Shown here: one piece after another, positions 31,471 through 44,130 of the stretch
Numbering within the stretch: the stretch's first letter is position 1
How the letters are laid out: every line of letters begins with the position of its first letter
DNA from: Posidonia oceanica
Taxonomy: Eukaryota > Streptophyta > Magnoliopsida > Alismatales > Posidoniaceae
Length of the DNA: 64,000 nt
Assembly (NCBI GenBank): GCA_037176725.1
Contig: JAZBRS010000057.1
Coordinates: 86,387,501-86,451,500, forward strand
Direction of reading: 5' to 3'
Made by a program: the position numbers and the translations under genes
Notes under the pieces: model-generated
Database searches by the model: none
What the model was told of the DNA's origin: nothing
Seen by the model: the letters and a program-made list of their open reading frames with translations, nothing else

Positions 31471-34203
31471 ATGGCCCAGTTCACCGGTGAGTCTCAGCGT
31501 TCTGCTGCCCCGGAGGGGATTTCCACTTCGGTCCCTCCGACTCTCGTCTTGACCCCTTCTGTGCCCCTTATGACACCGAGGTTCCACCCTTTGGTGTCTG
31601 GGACACCCCTGCATCCCGCAGGGCCTGGGCAGACCTATGCCCCTCTGGATCCTGTCATCGAAGCCACCTTGGTGACTACCACTCGTATCCCGGAGACTGT
31701 CCCGACTGCCACCGACCCCCAGGACTATATCATCTATGGCACTGGCCCCGCTGCGGCGACCTCTTCTATAGGATCTCTGCCTCCTGGACAGTCTAAGTCC
31801 ACACCTCTTGGATCTGGTCCCCCATCGGCATTGCACTTCTGCATCCCTACTGACGGGCCTCCTGAAGTGCAGTACCAGCATTTGATGGAGCTTGCCCAGG
31901 TATTCCAAGGCATGGTTCTATCTGCTCGCCCCTCCTTCGCTCCCTCTGCTCCTGAGGTTCCTCTGCACCCTACTCCTGCACTCCAGGCTTTCCCCACTGC
32001 ACTGCTGCCCCGGCCATCGCCTCAGCTACTCTCTACTTCGGTGATGGGGGCGCAGCCTCTGCCCTCTGCATTCACACCACTCACCGCACAGCATATCCCT
32101 CCACCACCTGGTGGCCAGCCCCTCGGACTGGCTGGAGCGCAGCACCCTTCTAGCCTGCTGCCTGGCACCGTGCCATTCCAGCAGCTGCTACTCCCACACT
32201 CTTCACCACTCACTGCACAGCATCATGCCTACTCTTTTCCTGTGTATCAGCATACTTCTTCCCCAGCATACATAGCACCACTCACTGCACACACTGCACC
32301 CATGCACGGATATGCCGGTTATCACGTCACACCACCAAGCGACGTGATGGTGGATCCGGAGGAGCACCTCGGTGTGACCCAATCGGCGTATGTGCTCCCT
32401 ACCCCTGCTGCCCCATCACCTTCGACAGCAACTCCAGATCCCTATGACAACAGGTGTGCCGTTCTGGAGAAGGCACTTCGTCAAGTGTAGGGCACGGACC
32501 TCCACTCCTACCAATTCTAGGACCTCTGCTACTTTCCAGAGGTGGTGCTCCCACCGAAATTCTGAATCCCGGATTTTGAAAAGTATAATGGTAGAGGTTG
32601 CCACATTGCCCACCTGAAGGCGTATTGTGGAGACCTTGCTCAACTTCAGGCTGACGACAGGTTATTGATTCGCCTGTTCCAAAAGAGTCTCACTGGCCTG
32701 GCCCTCAAGTGGTTCACTTCACTTGATATGGCCACCATTAAGACTTGGGACGACCTTAGCAGGGCATTCCTAGAGCAGTACTCCTTCAATCTCAACTTGG
32801 TCCCTAAGTACGAGGACCTTGTCACCATCAAGTAGAGAACCAACGAGCCGTTCGGGGAGTACGTCGGCCTTTGGCGCGCCCTTGCCTCGCAAGTTCGCGA
32901 TAGACCCTCTGACAAGGAGTCTATCGAGATTGTGATCCAAGGCGCGTAGCCGTCCACTGGGGCTCTGCTTGCCATCCAGCCAGTCACCACTTTTGCATCA
33001 CTGATTCGGGCTGGCACTCGTGTGGAGAGCTCCCTACAGAGCGGTAACTTTCCAGCACTCTCCGCCTTCGCCAAGCAGGCCACCTCCTCCAGCAGCCACA
33101 GCGGCAGTAGCGGCAACACCAACAACAACAGTGGCAGCAACAACAACAACTCCAAGAGAAGGGATCCTCCGCGAACTGCCGTCGCATACGTCGACTCTCC
33201 TGCCGCTCCCATTCACATGGTGGCTCAGCCTGACCCGAATCAGGTAGTTTATACACCTGCACCTAGTGCACCACAAACTCCACAGATCATCACCACTGCC
33301 CGACTAGTCTATCCTGCCACACAAGTTCGGCAAAGACAACACCAAGGGCAGAAACGGCCCCACCATCAGCGTCGCTTCACTCAACTAGTGGAGCCACTGA
33401 GTGCCATCTTCCCTAAGGTTGCGTCGCTCCTCACGCTCCCCGAGGTCCACCCACCACCGAATCCCCTTCCGAGGTGGTATAGAATGGATCAATTCTGCAA
33501 CTTTCATCGAGTCGTCGGGCACTCGACGAATAGTTGTGTCACTTTACGGGGCGCCGTGTAGAACCTGATTGACCGAAAGGTCATCACTATCAACACACAG
33601 GAGGCAGCATCTACATCCACACCTCCACCAGCATCCACCTCTACATTAGGGTCAGCACCCCCCAATCCTAGCATTGTCCACCAGCCTTTGCCGGAGCATT
33701 CTGGCTCTGGAGGCGTAGGGACCTCAGGAGTGCATTCCCTCTTCTCCTTTGGGTCTGCGACCCTCGTAGTGGACCCCTATGATCTCATCCAGCACATTTC
33801 TGAACCCTTTCCCTCTTCCCTCTATCGCGCGGCACTTGCCGGTTCCGAGTCGAGGATTCACATGATCCGACCAGATGCCAAGCCGGAGCGTGCTGCCACG
33901 AGGCCCGCCATGCAACCTGAGGCTCAACCCCCTATTTACCTGCAAGCCAGGCCCCAACCAGAGCTATCACAGCCTCCCCAGTGGCATCCCTTGTCCCTCC
34001 ACCATCTAGTAAACACCCCAGTAGCCCCACTCGAACTCGCAGCTCGTGCTCCCCTAGTAGTCAACCTGACCAGGGATACCCACCGCGTCCCATACGACTA
34101 CGCTGCAGAGATGTGCGCGGAGGTCACGCAGTCAGGGAGGGTCTACAGACCTGCCGCCCCAGCAGCCAGGCCAAGCCACCGAAAACCTACTCCACCAGCA
34201 AGC
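31471..34203 (+). pseudogene. Element A gag (Tat type)
   Basis: One frame runs from ATGGCCCAG at 31,471 to the solo-LTR insertion at 34,203 with point stops but no frameshift that I could detect. It has a Pro/Ser/Ala-rich N-terminal third, the gag core (KWFTSLDMATIKTWDDLSRA at about 32,710), an Asn/Ser-rich tract (33,090-33,150) and a CHHC-type knuckle (CNFHRVVGHSTNSC at about 33,498). Stops include TAG at 32,488, 32,518, 32,833 and 33,559. At those positions element B has CAG. The protein would form the virus-like particle and package RNA. After removal of the insertion the frame continues directly at 39,442. Confidence 0.85.
34199..34203. repeat. Target-site duplication CAAGC, left copy
   Basis: CAAGC immediately precedes the solo LTR and is repeated immediately after it (39,437-39,441). 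Removing one copy plus the LTR (5,238 bp, a multiple of three) restores an uninterrupted gag-pro frame. Confidence 0.95.
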
Positions 34204-35339
34204 TGTAGTAATCTCGAAATTCGGATCGTCCATGCATGATGCTAAAGCTCGCGTGCACCGATCGGAATTAGGTTCACTATTAACGGTAGGACCCGAGGAG
34301 GGATGCTCTACTCAGAAACGCTGGAAAAAGAGGAAAAAGCAAAGATAAGACTAAATCAGAGTCGCCACCGTGTCTATTAAATCGGGAGACAAGGAAAACT
34401 AGGGAAATGCATGAAAAACATGCAAAACCGAGCAAAAGATGCAATGCATTGCAAAGCTAATGAAATGATATGCAATAAAATGCAATGATGTGACTCGTGC
34501 CTAGGATAAGGGCAATATGGTCATTACGGGCCATGAGAAAGGGCAAGGACTCTTGTTACACATGGGGAAGGTGTTAGGCACCCCCGATACGTCCGAGAAT
34601 CGGTCTTTCTAGGCTTACGCTCGCATACGCCGGAAAATGCATGCTTTGAATGCTTAAATGTCATGAATGCTCAATTACATGCTCAAATGTATGCTCTAAG
34701 TGTTGAAATGCGTGCAGGGAATTAAACGTGCAATCTATGTGCCCAGAAGCGCTGTCAGTGTTCTGAACGGGGCGTGCCTTGGTTCGTGAGAACTCCAAAC
34801 AGTAAGCATCACTGCCCTAATGCAAATGCAAGCGATAAAACAAAACAGCGGTGAAATCCATTCAATGCGAGGCGGCATGCAAGGGAAAGCAAAAGTGAGT
34901 GCGCAAAATGGTGCAAAGTAAAAGAAAGCGAAAGCAGGCACGTAAAACGGTGCAAATGCGAAAGAAAACGAAAGCAAGCACGCAAAATGGTGCAAATGCG
35001 AAAGAAAACAAAAGCAGGCACACAAAAAGGTGCAAATGCAAGCGACATGCAAAGAAAACAGATGCGGGCATGCAAAACGATGCAAATGCAAGCGAAAACG
35101 AATGTGGGCACGCAAAACGATGCATGCAATGCAAATGAGGAGGCAATGAATGCTATGCAGTGATTCAGATGGACTTATCTTATGGATCTGAGGCCTGATC
35201 TGAGATAACTTTGGTTTAAATGAAAGATCATTCAACCAGGAAGACCTTGACAGTTAGATTGTTAAATCCAACGGTCCGATCAAGGCTCAAGGGCCAGCAG
35301 GAGTAGGGGTTTAAGTGCAAATAGCCCCTAAGGGTGTGC

Positions 35340-36860
35340 AATGCAGGGTGTATGCGTGCAAGAGTGTTGAGGATGCTTAGATGGATGCAAGAGTGCAATG
35401 TGCAATGACATGGAAGTACAAATGCATGCAAAAATGCAATGTAGGGACCTAAGTGTAATTTTAAGAAACTACAGGGACCTATGTGCAATTTGGATAAATG
35501 CAGGGGCCTATATGCAAAATGTCCCTATGTGCGTACAAAATAGGGCAAATGTATGCAAGAATGATAATGCAACAATGCATATGCTAAATGCAAGGCTAGA
35601 TGGAAGGTGTGCATGCAAAAATGCAAGAAAAGGACCTAAATGCAATTTTAGAAACATGCAGGACCTAAATGCAATGCAAAGAAAGCATGCAAACTTGCAA
35701 AAGTTGAAAACAGGGGACTGACATGCAATTTCAGAAAACAGTTGGACCTTAAAACGATGCAATGTGGTTTGAGAATGTAATTTAAGTGATGCATGCATAT
35801 GCAAAGGACTTAAATGCAATAAACACAAGTTGCAGGACTTTATTGCAATGTAATAAAGTTTAATATCACATTTAAATCACAATTATAAGAAAACTGGACT
35901 TAAATGCAATAATGGGAAACCATAGAACGTTATTATACTGTAATAAGGTTTAAAATTGCATATTAAATCACAGTTATAAGAAATCTGGACCTAAATGCAA
36001 TAATTGAAACTTGCTGGACTTTATTGCAATGTGATAAGATTTAAAATCCACATTTAAATCAAATCTAAAATCAGATTGGACCTAAATGCAAATATTAAAA
36101 CCCTGTGGGCTCTATTACAATGCAATAAGGTTAAAAAATCACATTTAAATTACAGATGATATGTGATTGGACCTAAATGCAATTAAAACATGTTTTTGGG
36201 GTTTTCTGTAATGCAATATAGTTTAAAACATGCTTTAAATGAATGGATGATTGAACTGAGGACTAAAATGCAATTAAAACATGCTTCTGGTTTTTTTAAT
36301 AATGCAATATAGTTTAAATGCAGATTTAAATGAAATGGATGAACTGATATTGGACTAAAATGCAATTTTGAAAACATGCAGTACTTTATTTCAATGCAAT
36401 ATGATTTAAAATGCCATTTAAATGATTTTCAAACCAATAGATGGACTGAAATGCAAATATTTAAACATGCAGAAGTTTATTTCAATGCAATATGATTTAA
36501 AATGCAGATTAAATGATTTTTTCAAATCAGACATTGGACTCAGATGCAAATAATGAAACATGCTGTGATTTAATGCAATGCAATATGATTTAAATGCAAC
36601 TTTAAATGATTTATCAATTGAGGAAGGACTGATGTACAAATTAAATAAAATCAGGGGCTAAAATGCAATGCGTGCATTAACTAACAATCAAATGCATTTT
36701 AAATGACTGTACGAAGGATTTGCATGCAAATAAAGTAAAAGAATGGACTAGATAGTAATGCAATATGGTTTTAATCAAAACTTAAATGATTTCAAACCAC
36801 CACAAGACCTAGATGCAAATAAAATAAACTAAAACAAAAAAATTAATGCATCAAACCAAA
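35340..36860 (-). repeat. GGACCTAAATGCAAT repeat field inside the solo LTR
   Basis: Dozens of imperfect units combine GGACCTAAATGCAAT or GGACTAAAATGCAA with TTTAAAATGC spacers. On the LTR's own strand this reads TTGCATTTAGGTCC. The same field is present in the 5' LTR of B (52,430-53,440). The units are irregularly spaced, roughly every 30-70 bp. Confidence 0.8.
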
Positions 36861-38279
36861 GTTAAATAAAAACTTTGTTTTCTACAGTATCTCTCGACAC
36901 TGCAGCACTACAGCCAGGGAAGACGGGTGGCGCAGCGGCGGTCCAGCAAGTGGCAGCCTGGGGCAAGGTGTCCAGAGGCTGGAGCTGGCTCTCCCAGTGA
37001 TGGCGATGGCTTCAGCGGCGCGAATGGTGGCCGGAGGCGATCTGACGGCCTGGGGAGTTTCTGCAGAGGAGGCTGGCATTGGAACTGGAGCTGCGAGCTT
37101 GGGCAGAGCTAGGGAAGCATCCCGAAGGTCCGGCGAAGGTCTGGATGCTGGGCTGGAGGCTGGAGGAGGTCTGGAACGCTCTGACGACCTCATGAGCTTT
37201 TGCAGAGAAGATAGCAGGCGGCGGGGCCTCTGGAGCACACGGTGAGGCCCGGAGAAGGTTGGAGGAGCATCCTGGAGTCTCGACGGAGGTCTGGGCTGAG
37301 TTTGACGGGATTTGATGCACTGGAATGCACGGAGGCATGCGGCGGAGCTCCAGCAGTTGCAGAGGAGCGCACGGGCGGAGGAGAGTCTAGAACGGCTCGC
37401 GGAGGACCAGGGGAGACTCTTGGCATCTCGGCGGAGCTCGAGGCGAAGCTTGGAGCAACGGCGGTGCCTGGAGCGCGCAGACCATGCCGGCGGAGCTGCG
37501 GAGGCTCGCTGGGGAAGACGACCCCGCGGTGAAGACGAAAACCTAATGTAAGCCTCTAATCCTAAAACTAATTACCTAGAAAGCATCATAGGCATGCTCT
37601 GAGCAAGAAAGTAAGCTTCTTTACCTTTGAAGCATGCCGGTGCGTGCTGGCAACGTAGACTTGCTTCTGGTAGTTGCAGGCGGTTGGTGGTGGAGCTGCG
37701 GAGGCGCAGGAAGCTGTGCGGCAATTGGAGCTTGATCGTAGCGTCGCGGTGGAGCTTCTGGAACAATCAGAAGTCGGTTGCGCAGCTCAGGCAAAGAATT
37801 TGAATTTTGGGTAAGCTCTGTAACTTCTGGGCTCTCTGTGTGGTTGTAGGTCTCTAGAGTGCTCTCTCGCTTTCTCTGAGATCGTGGTGGTGTGGGGAAG
37901 AGGATGGAGGTGTTTGCGGAGGGTTCTGGGTACTGGATTGCTGAAGGAGGAAGCACTATTGCGAAGGAGGAGAAGTTTGGGTTCTGGTTTGCTCTCAGGG
38001 TTGCACTCTCGATTCACAAAGGTGTCAGGTGGTGGAAGAGGAAGAAGATTGGATGGTTTTGTTGGCATTCGGCACTCAATTGCCATTGCAGGAGGCATGG
38101 GCTTCTGCTGGCAAATGGCAGGAGCACAGAGGTGATGGTAGGGGGCTGGCAGTGAGGTTGTGCCGCCTGTTGCAGTTCGGCAAGGTTGCGGTTGTGAGGG
38201 GGCACCGCCAGACAATGGTGTGGGGGCAGAGGTGGAGTGTGCGGCGTTGGCAGTGAAGGTGCAGAAGCTATGAGTGAAG

Positions 38280-38600
38280 GGAGTGGAGTGTTGGGCTGTG
38301 GGATTTGAAAGAGGAGGGAAAGAAGAGGAGGAGATCGTGGGCTGGGGGAGAAAGAAGAAGGCCTGGGAAGGAGAAAAAGAGGAAAAAGAAAAGAGGGAAA
38401 GGCAGGTGGGCTGAGGCCCGGCTGAGAGGAAAAGAAAATAAGGGGGAAGGAAAGAAAGAAGGAAGGAGAGAGAAAGAAAAAAGGGGCAAAAGAGAAAAAA
38501 GAGAAGTGGGCTTGGGCTGGATTTGGTGGAAGAAAGAAAAGAAAGAAGGAAAGAAAAAGAAGAAGAAAAAAGAAGGAGAAAAAGGGAGAAGAGTGTTTGG
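38280..38600 (-). repeat. 320-bp polypurine tract in the solo LTR
   Basis: The + strand here is almost entirely A and G, broken only by short GGGCTGGGGG/CCTGGG and CTGAGGCCC words. The matching pyrimidine tract of B lies at about 50,625-50,850. Long purine mirror-like tracts can form triplex DNA. Confidence 0.8.
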
Positions 38601-39436
38601 ATTTTGGTTTTTAAAGTTGTATTTCTTTTAGAATTTTTAAGTGATTGTTTTTTAGGTTTCTTAATTGTTTTTTCTAGATTTTGTTCTTTCAATTGTTTTT
38701 TTAAGTTTTGAATTAGGGTTTTGAAGTTTTAGAAAATTGTTTTTTAAGTTTTTTAATTGTTTTCCTTGGTTTTTGGTCTTTTGTTTTTTTTTATGTTTTA
38801 GATTAGGGTTTTGAATTGTTTTAATTGGATATTTTTAGATTGTTTTTCTTTTTTAATTGTTTTTTAAGGGTTTTGATTTGTTTTTTCTTATGTTTTTTTT
38901 TAATTGTTTTCCTTGGTTTTTGGTCTTTTGTTTTTTTTAAGTTTTAGATTAGGGTTTTGAATTGTTTTAATTGGGTTTTTTAGATTGTTTTTCTTTTTAA
39001 TTGTTTTTTTAAAGGGTTTTTGAAGGTGTAGGTTTTTAGGGTTTTTGAGTTGTTTTTTGGTTTGGGTGACCTAGGATTCTAGGGTTTAGGGTTTTGCTTG
39101 GTTTTAGGAGTGTTCCTAGGGTTTTTGGACCTAGGGTTCTGCTTGGTTTTAGGAGTGTTCCTAGGGTTTTTAGACCTAGGGTTTTGCTTGGTTTTAGGAG
39201 TGGGTTTAGGGTTTTTCTTTGGGTGACCTAGGGTTTCTAGGGTTTTTTTATTATGGGACCTAGGTTTTTTTTGTGGTTGATTGTTTTGTGATTTTTGAGT
39301 GGATTCTGGTTGAAAAAGAAGGGCCTTTTTAGGTTTGGTTTCAGAGTTTGATTTCGGGATTTGGTTTTAGGGTTTGAAGAGGATCACCAATGAGAGAGAG
39401 AGAGCCAATTCAGCCTGTCAAAATGGGATGTCTACA

Positions 39437-39441
39437 CAAGC
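39437..39441. repeat. Target-site duplication CAAGC, right copy
   Basis: Right partner of the duplication at 34,199-34,203. It abuts the TG start of the reverse-oriented solo LTR. Confidence 0.95.
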
Positions 39442-40485
39442 CAACCCCCAACAGTAGGCCAATCCTCTAGTCCCACTACTGCAGAAACCCCTGCCAAGGC
39501 CACTTCTTCCACCTCCAAAAAAGACCAGCCTCCAGCTGATATTACGGCCCAGCTGAAAAAAGTCAAGGCTGACATCTCTATTTGGGACCTTATTCATACA
39601 TCCCACGAGCACCGTGAGGCTTTTCTCCGCGTGTTCCAGGTCGCACATGTGTCCCAAACCATCGAGCCTGCAACCTTGGAGAACATGGTGGGAATGATCG
39701 TGGAGCTGTAGGTCATCTCTTTTCTGAGTGATGAGTTGCCTCTAGCAGGGACTAACCACAATCAACCCCTATTTGTTACGGTGCAGCTTAAAAGTTTTCG
39801 CATTCCCCTTTTGCTGGTTGACAATGGGTCAGGCCTTAACGTCTGTCCCCTGCGTACAGCACTGAAGCTCGGATTCAAAGCCGAGGACATCACGCCAATC
39901 GTGAAGGGAATGACATCTTTTGATAATACGCATCATGACTCTTTGGGGATCCTGGTTATTCCCCTTTCCATTGGCCCAGTCGTATTCGATGTCGAATTCT
40001 ACATCGTCGACTTGGAACCCTCTTTTAATCTCTTGCTTGGACACCCTTGGCTGCACAAGCATCAAGTGATCCCTTCGACCCTCCACCGTATGATCAAGTT
40101 CCGCTGGGGCGATGACGTTGTCGTTGTCATGGCGGAAAACTTTGATAAAGAGCGGATCGAGGCAGTCTCTTCGGTCTCCCAACAGACTGTCCGGTTTGAT
40201 CCCAAACCGTTTGATACATTGTACCATGTTAACCGGTTTGAGCTGGTTAACTATATCCATGATCTTGAACGTGTGAACTCTCTGGCCGTTCATTGCAACC
40301 CTTCTTGGATGGTCGAAAACATTTGCCGCAGGTGGGCTATGCGAAGGGAACGCCACTTGGGCGACACGGCCAAGGGATCGCCGAGCCAATTGCAGCTGAG
40401 GAACGAAGAGACTTTGAAGGTTTGGGGTACGAATGGTAGTCCCGTGATGGTGAGCGGCTGCACTCGAGGAACTGGAAGCTCGTGA
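39442..40485 (+). pseudogene. Element A gag end and aspartic protease
   Basis: The frame resumes from gag through KVKADISIWDLIHTSHEHRE to a TAG near 39,709. It then encodes the retropepsin domain: FRIPLLLVDNGSGLNVCP at about 39,800, with the active-site form Asp-Asn-Gly-Ser used by Tat elements in place of Asp-Thr-Gly-Ser, and the second-lobe motif FNLLLGHPWLHKH at about 40,025. It would cleave the Gag-Pol polyprotein. The frame is lost after about 40,330, where element B reads on as GYAKGTPLGRYG. Confidence 0.85.
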
Positions 40486-41930
40486 TCCCTCGGGACCTCA
40501 CTAACTTTGTCAGTGCAGGTGTTCTTGACTCGAACACGGGCCAAGCCTCAGCCCAGCCAGTACCGTGCTAGAGCCCCCCACTACCGACAGAGGAGTGGGT
40601 TTGTATAGAGGACTACTACTCAGATGAGGAGCAGTCTGGCATAGTGGAAGCAGCTCAGACCAACAGAGAGGTCCAGTCCAACCCTGCAACATCCTGATCA
40701 GTTTGCATGGCCCTTCCCTCTACTGATACAGTGACAAATTCAGCAAGCTCTATGTCAGGGATGACAACTTCTATCCCTTCTGCAGCTTCATCAATGCCTT
40801 TGGCAGCTACATTGACAGCTCCAGAGTCAGGAGCACACCTTCAGGCACTAGCCACCAGTCCACCTGCAGCCGCAGCCGCACCAGCACAGAGGTTACCATT
40901 TTCGGTGATGCAGTCAGTCAAATTAGGCGACATCGGGACTCGGCCCGCTTCATCAGCAGCACCACAAGCAGGGCAGGCGGCTCCATCAGTCATACAACCG
41001 TCAGCTATAGCAGATCCAACCTTATGGTGGGCCCCCACAGACGCTACAGTGAGACAACCACCGTCACCCATGGATGCCGGCGCTTTGTCCCCCAGCACAA
41101 CTGCCTAGCTGTCGGACCTCCAGGAGAGTGCCTCTACCTCCCATCCAGCCACAGCACTGACCCTGTCGGTGCACTCGTCAGTTGCGTCCCTGGCCCGGCC
41201 TGTTTGCATCCCTAATCGCCACAGTATCGTGATTGGCCGCCAGGAAGTCAGCCAGCCAGCAACAGAGCAGAGCCAGCCCTACAGGCGAAGGAATCGCCGG
41301 GCAGGAGTTTGAAGAGGCCGTCTGTGCCTACTACGTCGACACGCCCTCAGATGATGAGGAGGGTGCGACTGCAGAAGCCCTGGTGGATGATATGCTCGGA
41401 GACTTGGAACTGCTCTTCCAAGAACAACTCACGGCATTGGCTGAAGACGCCGCCGAGCAACAGGTGTTGAGGAAAGGGAAAGCCATGGTCACAGATCCCT
41501 CCCCGCCGCAAGACCATACCTCAATCATGGTCTTGGAAGAAGAAGCAGAGGCAGCACCCACTAGACCAGACGAGTTAATCACTTCGCAGCCGGAAGGCGG
41601 GTCTAGATGGTTCATGCAGTGCATGCCTCGCACAGGCAGCATATATGGCGACAGTACACAGATTAGTCGCTCAGAGGACAGTCGTCCATCCCCGACACTT
41701 CCTGCGAGTACATCTGAGATCGCAGAGGAAGGGACAGCAGCAGTCGCAGCACAGACCGCAACAGTGGTAATAGTCTCAACAGTCCCAGCCGCCCAAGCAG
41801 TCCCAGCAGTGACAACAGTCCCAGCAGTCCAAGCAGTCCCAACAGTGACAGTAGTGCCAGAGCAATTAGAGTAGCCAGATCAGTCGGCAGGACAGGGGCC
41901 ACCCTAGTAGAGGTCACCTACCGAATCTAC
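40486..41930 (+). pseudogene. Element A low-complexity linker between protease and RT
   Basis: Frames at 40,707-41,108 and 41,233-41,874 are homologous in order to B's 59,742-60,962. The first is Ser/Ala/Thr-rich. The second contains AYYVDTPSDDEEGATAEA, an acidic conserved patch, and ends with a tandem of AVPAVTTVPAVQ-type repeats (41,760-41,870). No enzymatic motif is visible. It is an unusually long insertion in the Pol linker of this lineage. Its role is unknown. Confidence 0.65.
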
Positions 41931-43404
41931 AGAAATACTCGCGTGAGCGTGACCGTCCTGAGGCATCATTAGGATTAAGAGGTGGAAACACATTCACTCC
42001 TTTGACATTACAGACCCAATATTCGAAAAGGAGATCCTCTCGGAACTCATTGCATATGAGGAGGAGGATGATACAGGCATAGATGAGAATGATGAACCAT
42101 CGCCTGAGTTCTAGCCTTACGATGACGACCCAGAAGGGCCTAACCTCCATGTCGAAGAAGAGACGGAGGCAGTCAATATCGGCACAGCCACAGATGTTAA
42201 AGAGGTCCGCATCAGTGCCAAACCGACCCCCCAAGCTAGAACAGAATTCATTACATTCCTTATGGAATATGCAGATGTCGTTGCATGGAGCTACGAAGAC
42301 ATGGTCGGCCTCGACATCGAGATTGTAGTGCACAACCTGCCTCTGGATCCAGATGCAAAGCTGCTAAAGTAAAAGCTTCGGAAGTGGTGACCACAGTGGC
42401 TGCTCAAAATCAAGGAAGAAATCATGAAGCAGCACAGCATCAGCTTTCTCAAGGTCATCCTCTACCTGGAATGGCATGCAAATGTTGTGCCAGTGCCCAA
42501 GAAGGACGGTCGGGTCCGCATGTGCATTGATTACAGGGATCTGAACAAAGCCAATCCTAAGGACGACTTCCCTTTACCGCACATAGACGTCTTGGTGGAC
42601 AACACTATAGGGCATAAAATGCTCTCCTTTATGGACGGCTTCTCCAACTATAACCAGATTAGGATGGCAGAAGAAGACATAGAAAAGACTTCATTTATCA
42701 CCTTTTGGGGAGTCTTCTGCTACCAAGTTATGCCGTTTGGGCTTAAGAACGCAGGAGCAACTTATTAGAGGGCGATGACAGCATTGTTCCACCACCTCAT
42801 GTACCAAGAAGTCGAGGTCTATGTGGATGACATCATTGCCAAGTCTAGAGAGCCTGAGGATCACCTCATCTACCTCAAGAAGCTCTTTGATCGCCTGAGG
42901 AAGTATAAGCTTCGCCTTAACCCCAGCAAATGTGTATTCGGGGTATCATCTGGCAAGCTGTTGGGCTACATTGTCAGCCAGAGGGGAATTGAATTGGACC
43001 TGGCTAAGGCCAAAGCCATCATGGACATGCCACCCCCCAAGACTGAAAAGGAAGTCAGAGGCCTGCTAGGGCGCTGCAGTACATCAGTCGGTTCATTGCA
43101 CAGCTCACACCTTTTTGCGAACTGATATTCAAGCTCCTAACGAAGAATGCACAGATCAATTGGAGCGAGGAGTGCTAGGCTGCATTTGACAAGATCAAGC
43201 AGCTCCTGATCAAGCCTCCTGTCCTGGTTTCTCCCATGCCGGGGAGACCTCTGATTCTCTACTTTTCTATCACGCAGTATTCCATGGGTGCCGTCTTGGG
43301 TCAACATGATGAAACAAGTAGAAAAGAGCGTGCCATCTATTACCTGAGCAAGAAACTCACTGTTTGCGAAGCCAGGTATAGCACCATAGAGAAAACCTGT
43401 TTGT
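41931..43404 (+). pseudogene. Element A reverse transcriptase and start of RNase H
   Basis: Recognisable in order are AWSYEDMVGLDIEIVVHNLP (about 42,285), the RT block DYRDLNKANPKDDFPLPHID, MPFGLKNAG, and the catalytic YVDD at 42,817-42,828. There follow TEKEVRGLLGR, a frameshift near 43,074, and the RNase H start (GRPLILYFSITQYSMG to YYLSKK, 43,240-43,350). A TAG at 42,766-42,768 replaces the CAG found in B, and another stands at 43,176. Sequence homologous to B stops after STIEKTCL at about 43,403. Confidence 0.88.
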
Positions 43405-44060
43405 TGTGGATATGGAGTTTTTGGTTAGAGAAGCTTGTTGTGTCTATTTGTGCTTCCTCGTCACCCCTTTTTGTATCCAACTCCGTCACTCCATAGGTGA
43501 CGGAATTGATGTGATTGCCACTCTCGATTCACTTTCGCTGGCCCTCGAGACACCTTGGGAGATGTGATATGGTTGTGGGTTCAGCTACCTTGAGACAACG
43601 CCTGCGTTGCCCAAGGGTGCCCGTGTTTGGTGAGTTTCTTCTTCTTCTTCTTTTCCTTACAAAACAGATTTTAAAGATGCAGATTAATAAAGTGTAGTAT
43701 ATGATTCAAGGCAAATAAACAAATGACATGAAATAAGAAAAGAAAAATACTCATTCGAGGGGTTTTATCCCCCCAGTTGCAATTATGTATGAATGCTTAG
43801 CTACAACAATATATGAAATGAAATGCTTTACTATACTACGAAATTAAACATATGATATGAAAAAAGAAGAAAACTAAAAGAGAGCCTCCTTTTTATCTAT
43901 GCACAGAATGCAAGAGGTGTCGACATGATGTCAAGCTCTCTCAAAACTCTTTCTCAACATAACTTCTCTCAAGATTTGGGCTCAAAACACTTTCTACTTG
44001 CTCTCAAAATTCTCATCAACCGTCAAAAATCGGTCCCCTAACCTGGTGGGGGTACCCCTG

Positions 44061-44068
44061 CTTTTATA
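44061..44068 (-). promoter_or_regulatory. TATA box of element C LTR
   Basis: TATAAAAG on the minus strand is followed by CAGGGGTACCCCC and preceded by the GCGTCCAACG modules, placing it at the U3/R boundary. Confidence 0.6.
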
Positions 44069-44130
44069 GAAGCAGGGGAGGAACAAATAAGGATACAAAG
44101 GCCAAGTCAGCAATTTTCCTGTTTCAGAGA

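Larger units (their letters stand above)
34204..39436 (-). mobile_element. Solo LTR of the element B family, reverse orientation, with CAAGC target duplication
   Basis: On the minus strand it starts TGTAGACATCCCATTTTGAC (39,436 leftward) and ends GATTACTACA at 34,204. It is 5,233 bp long, against 5,234 bp for the 5' LTR of B. The flanking bases are CAAGC at 34,199-34,203 and CAAGC at 39,437-39,441, a perfect 5-bp duplication. It contains, in LTR order, T/A-rich and telomere-like words, a 320-bp purine tract, a GC-rich block, a TTGCATTTAGGTCC repeat field and the conserved hairpin block. No internal coding sequence is present, so it arose by LTR-LTR recombination after inserting into A's gag. 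Confidence 0.92.
27713..43404 (+). mobile_element. Element A: Tat-lineage Ty3/gypsy retrotransposon, right end missing
   Basis: It comprises a 5' LTR, a tRNA-Arg PBS, a leader, gag, protease, a long linker, RT and the start of RNase H. Homology to element B stops in RNase H near 43,404 where reverse-oriented element C begins. A solo LTR of the B family lies inside it (34,204-39,436). Its RNase H end, integrase and 3' LTR should lie beyond the right edge of the window if the nesting is simple. Confidence 0.8.

Noticed and set aside
37787..38692. 301-codon minus-strand frame
   Set aside because: It spans the polypurine tract of the solo LTR, so long runs of Ser/Phe/Leu/Pro arise without stops. 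It is not conserved as protein in LTR B.
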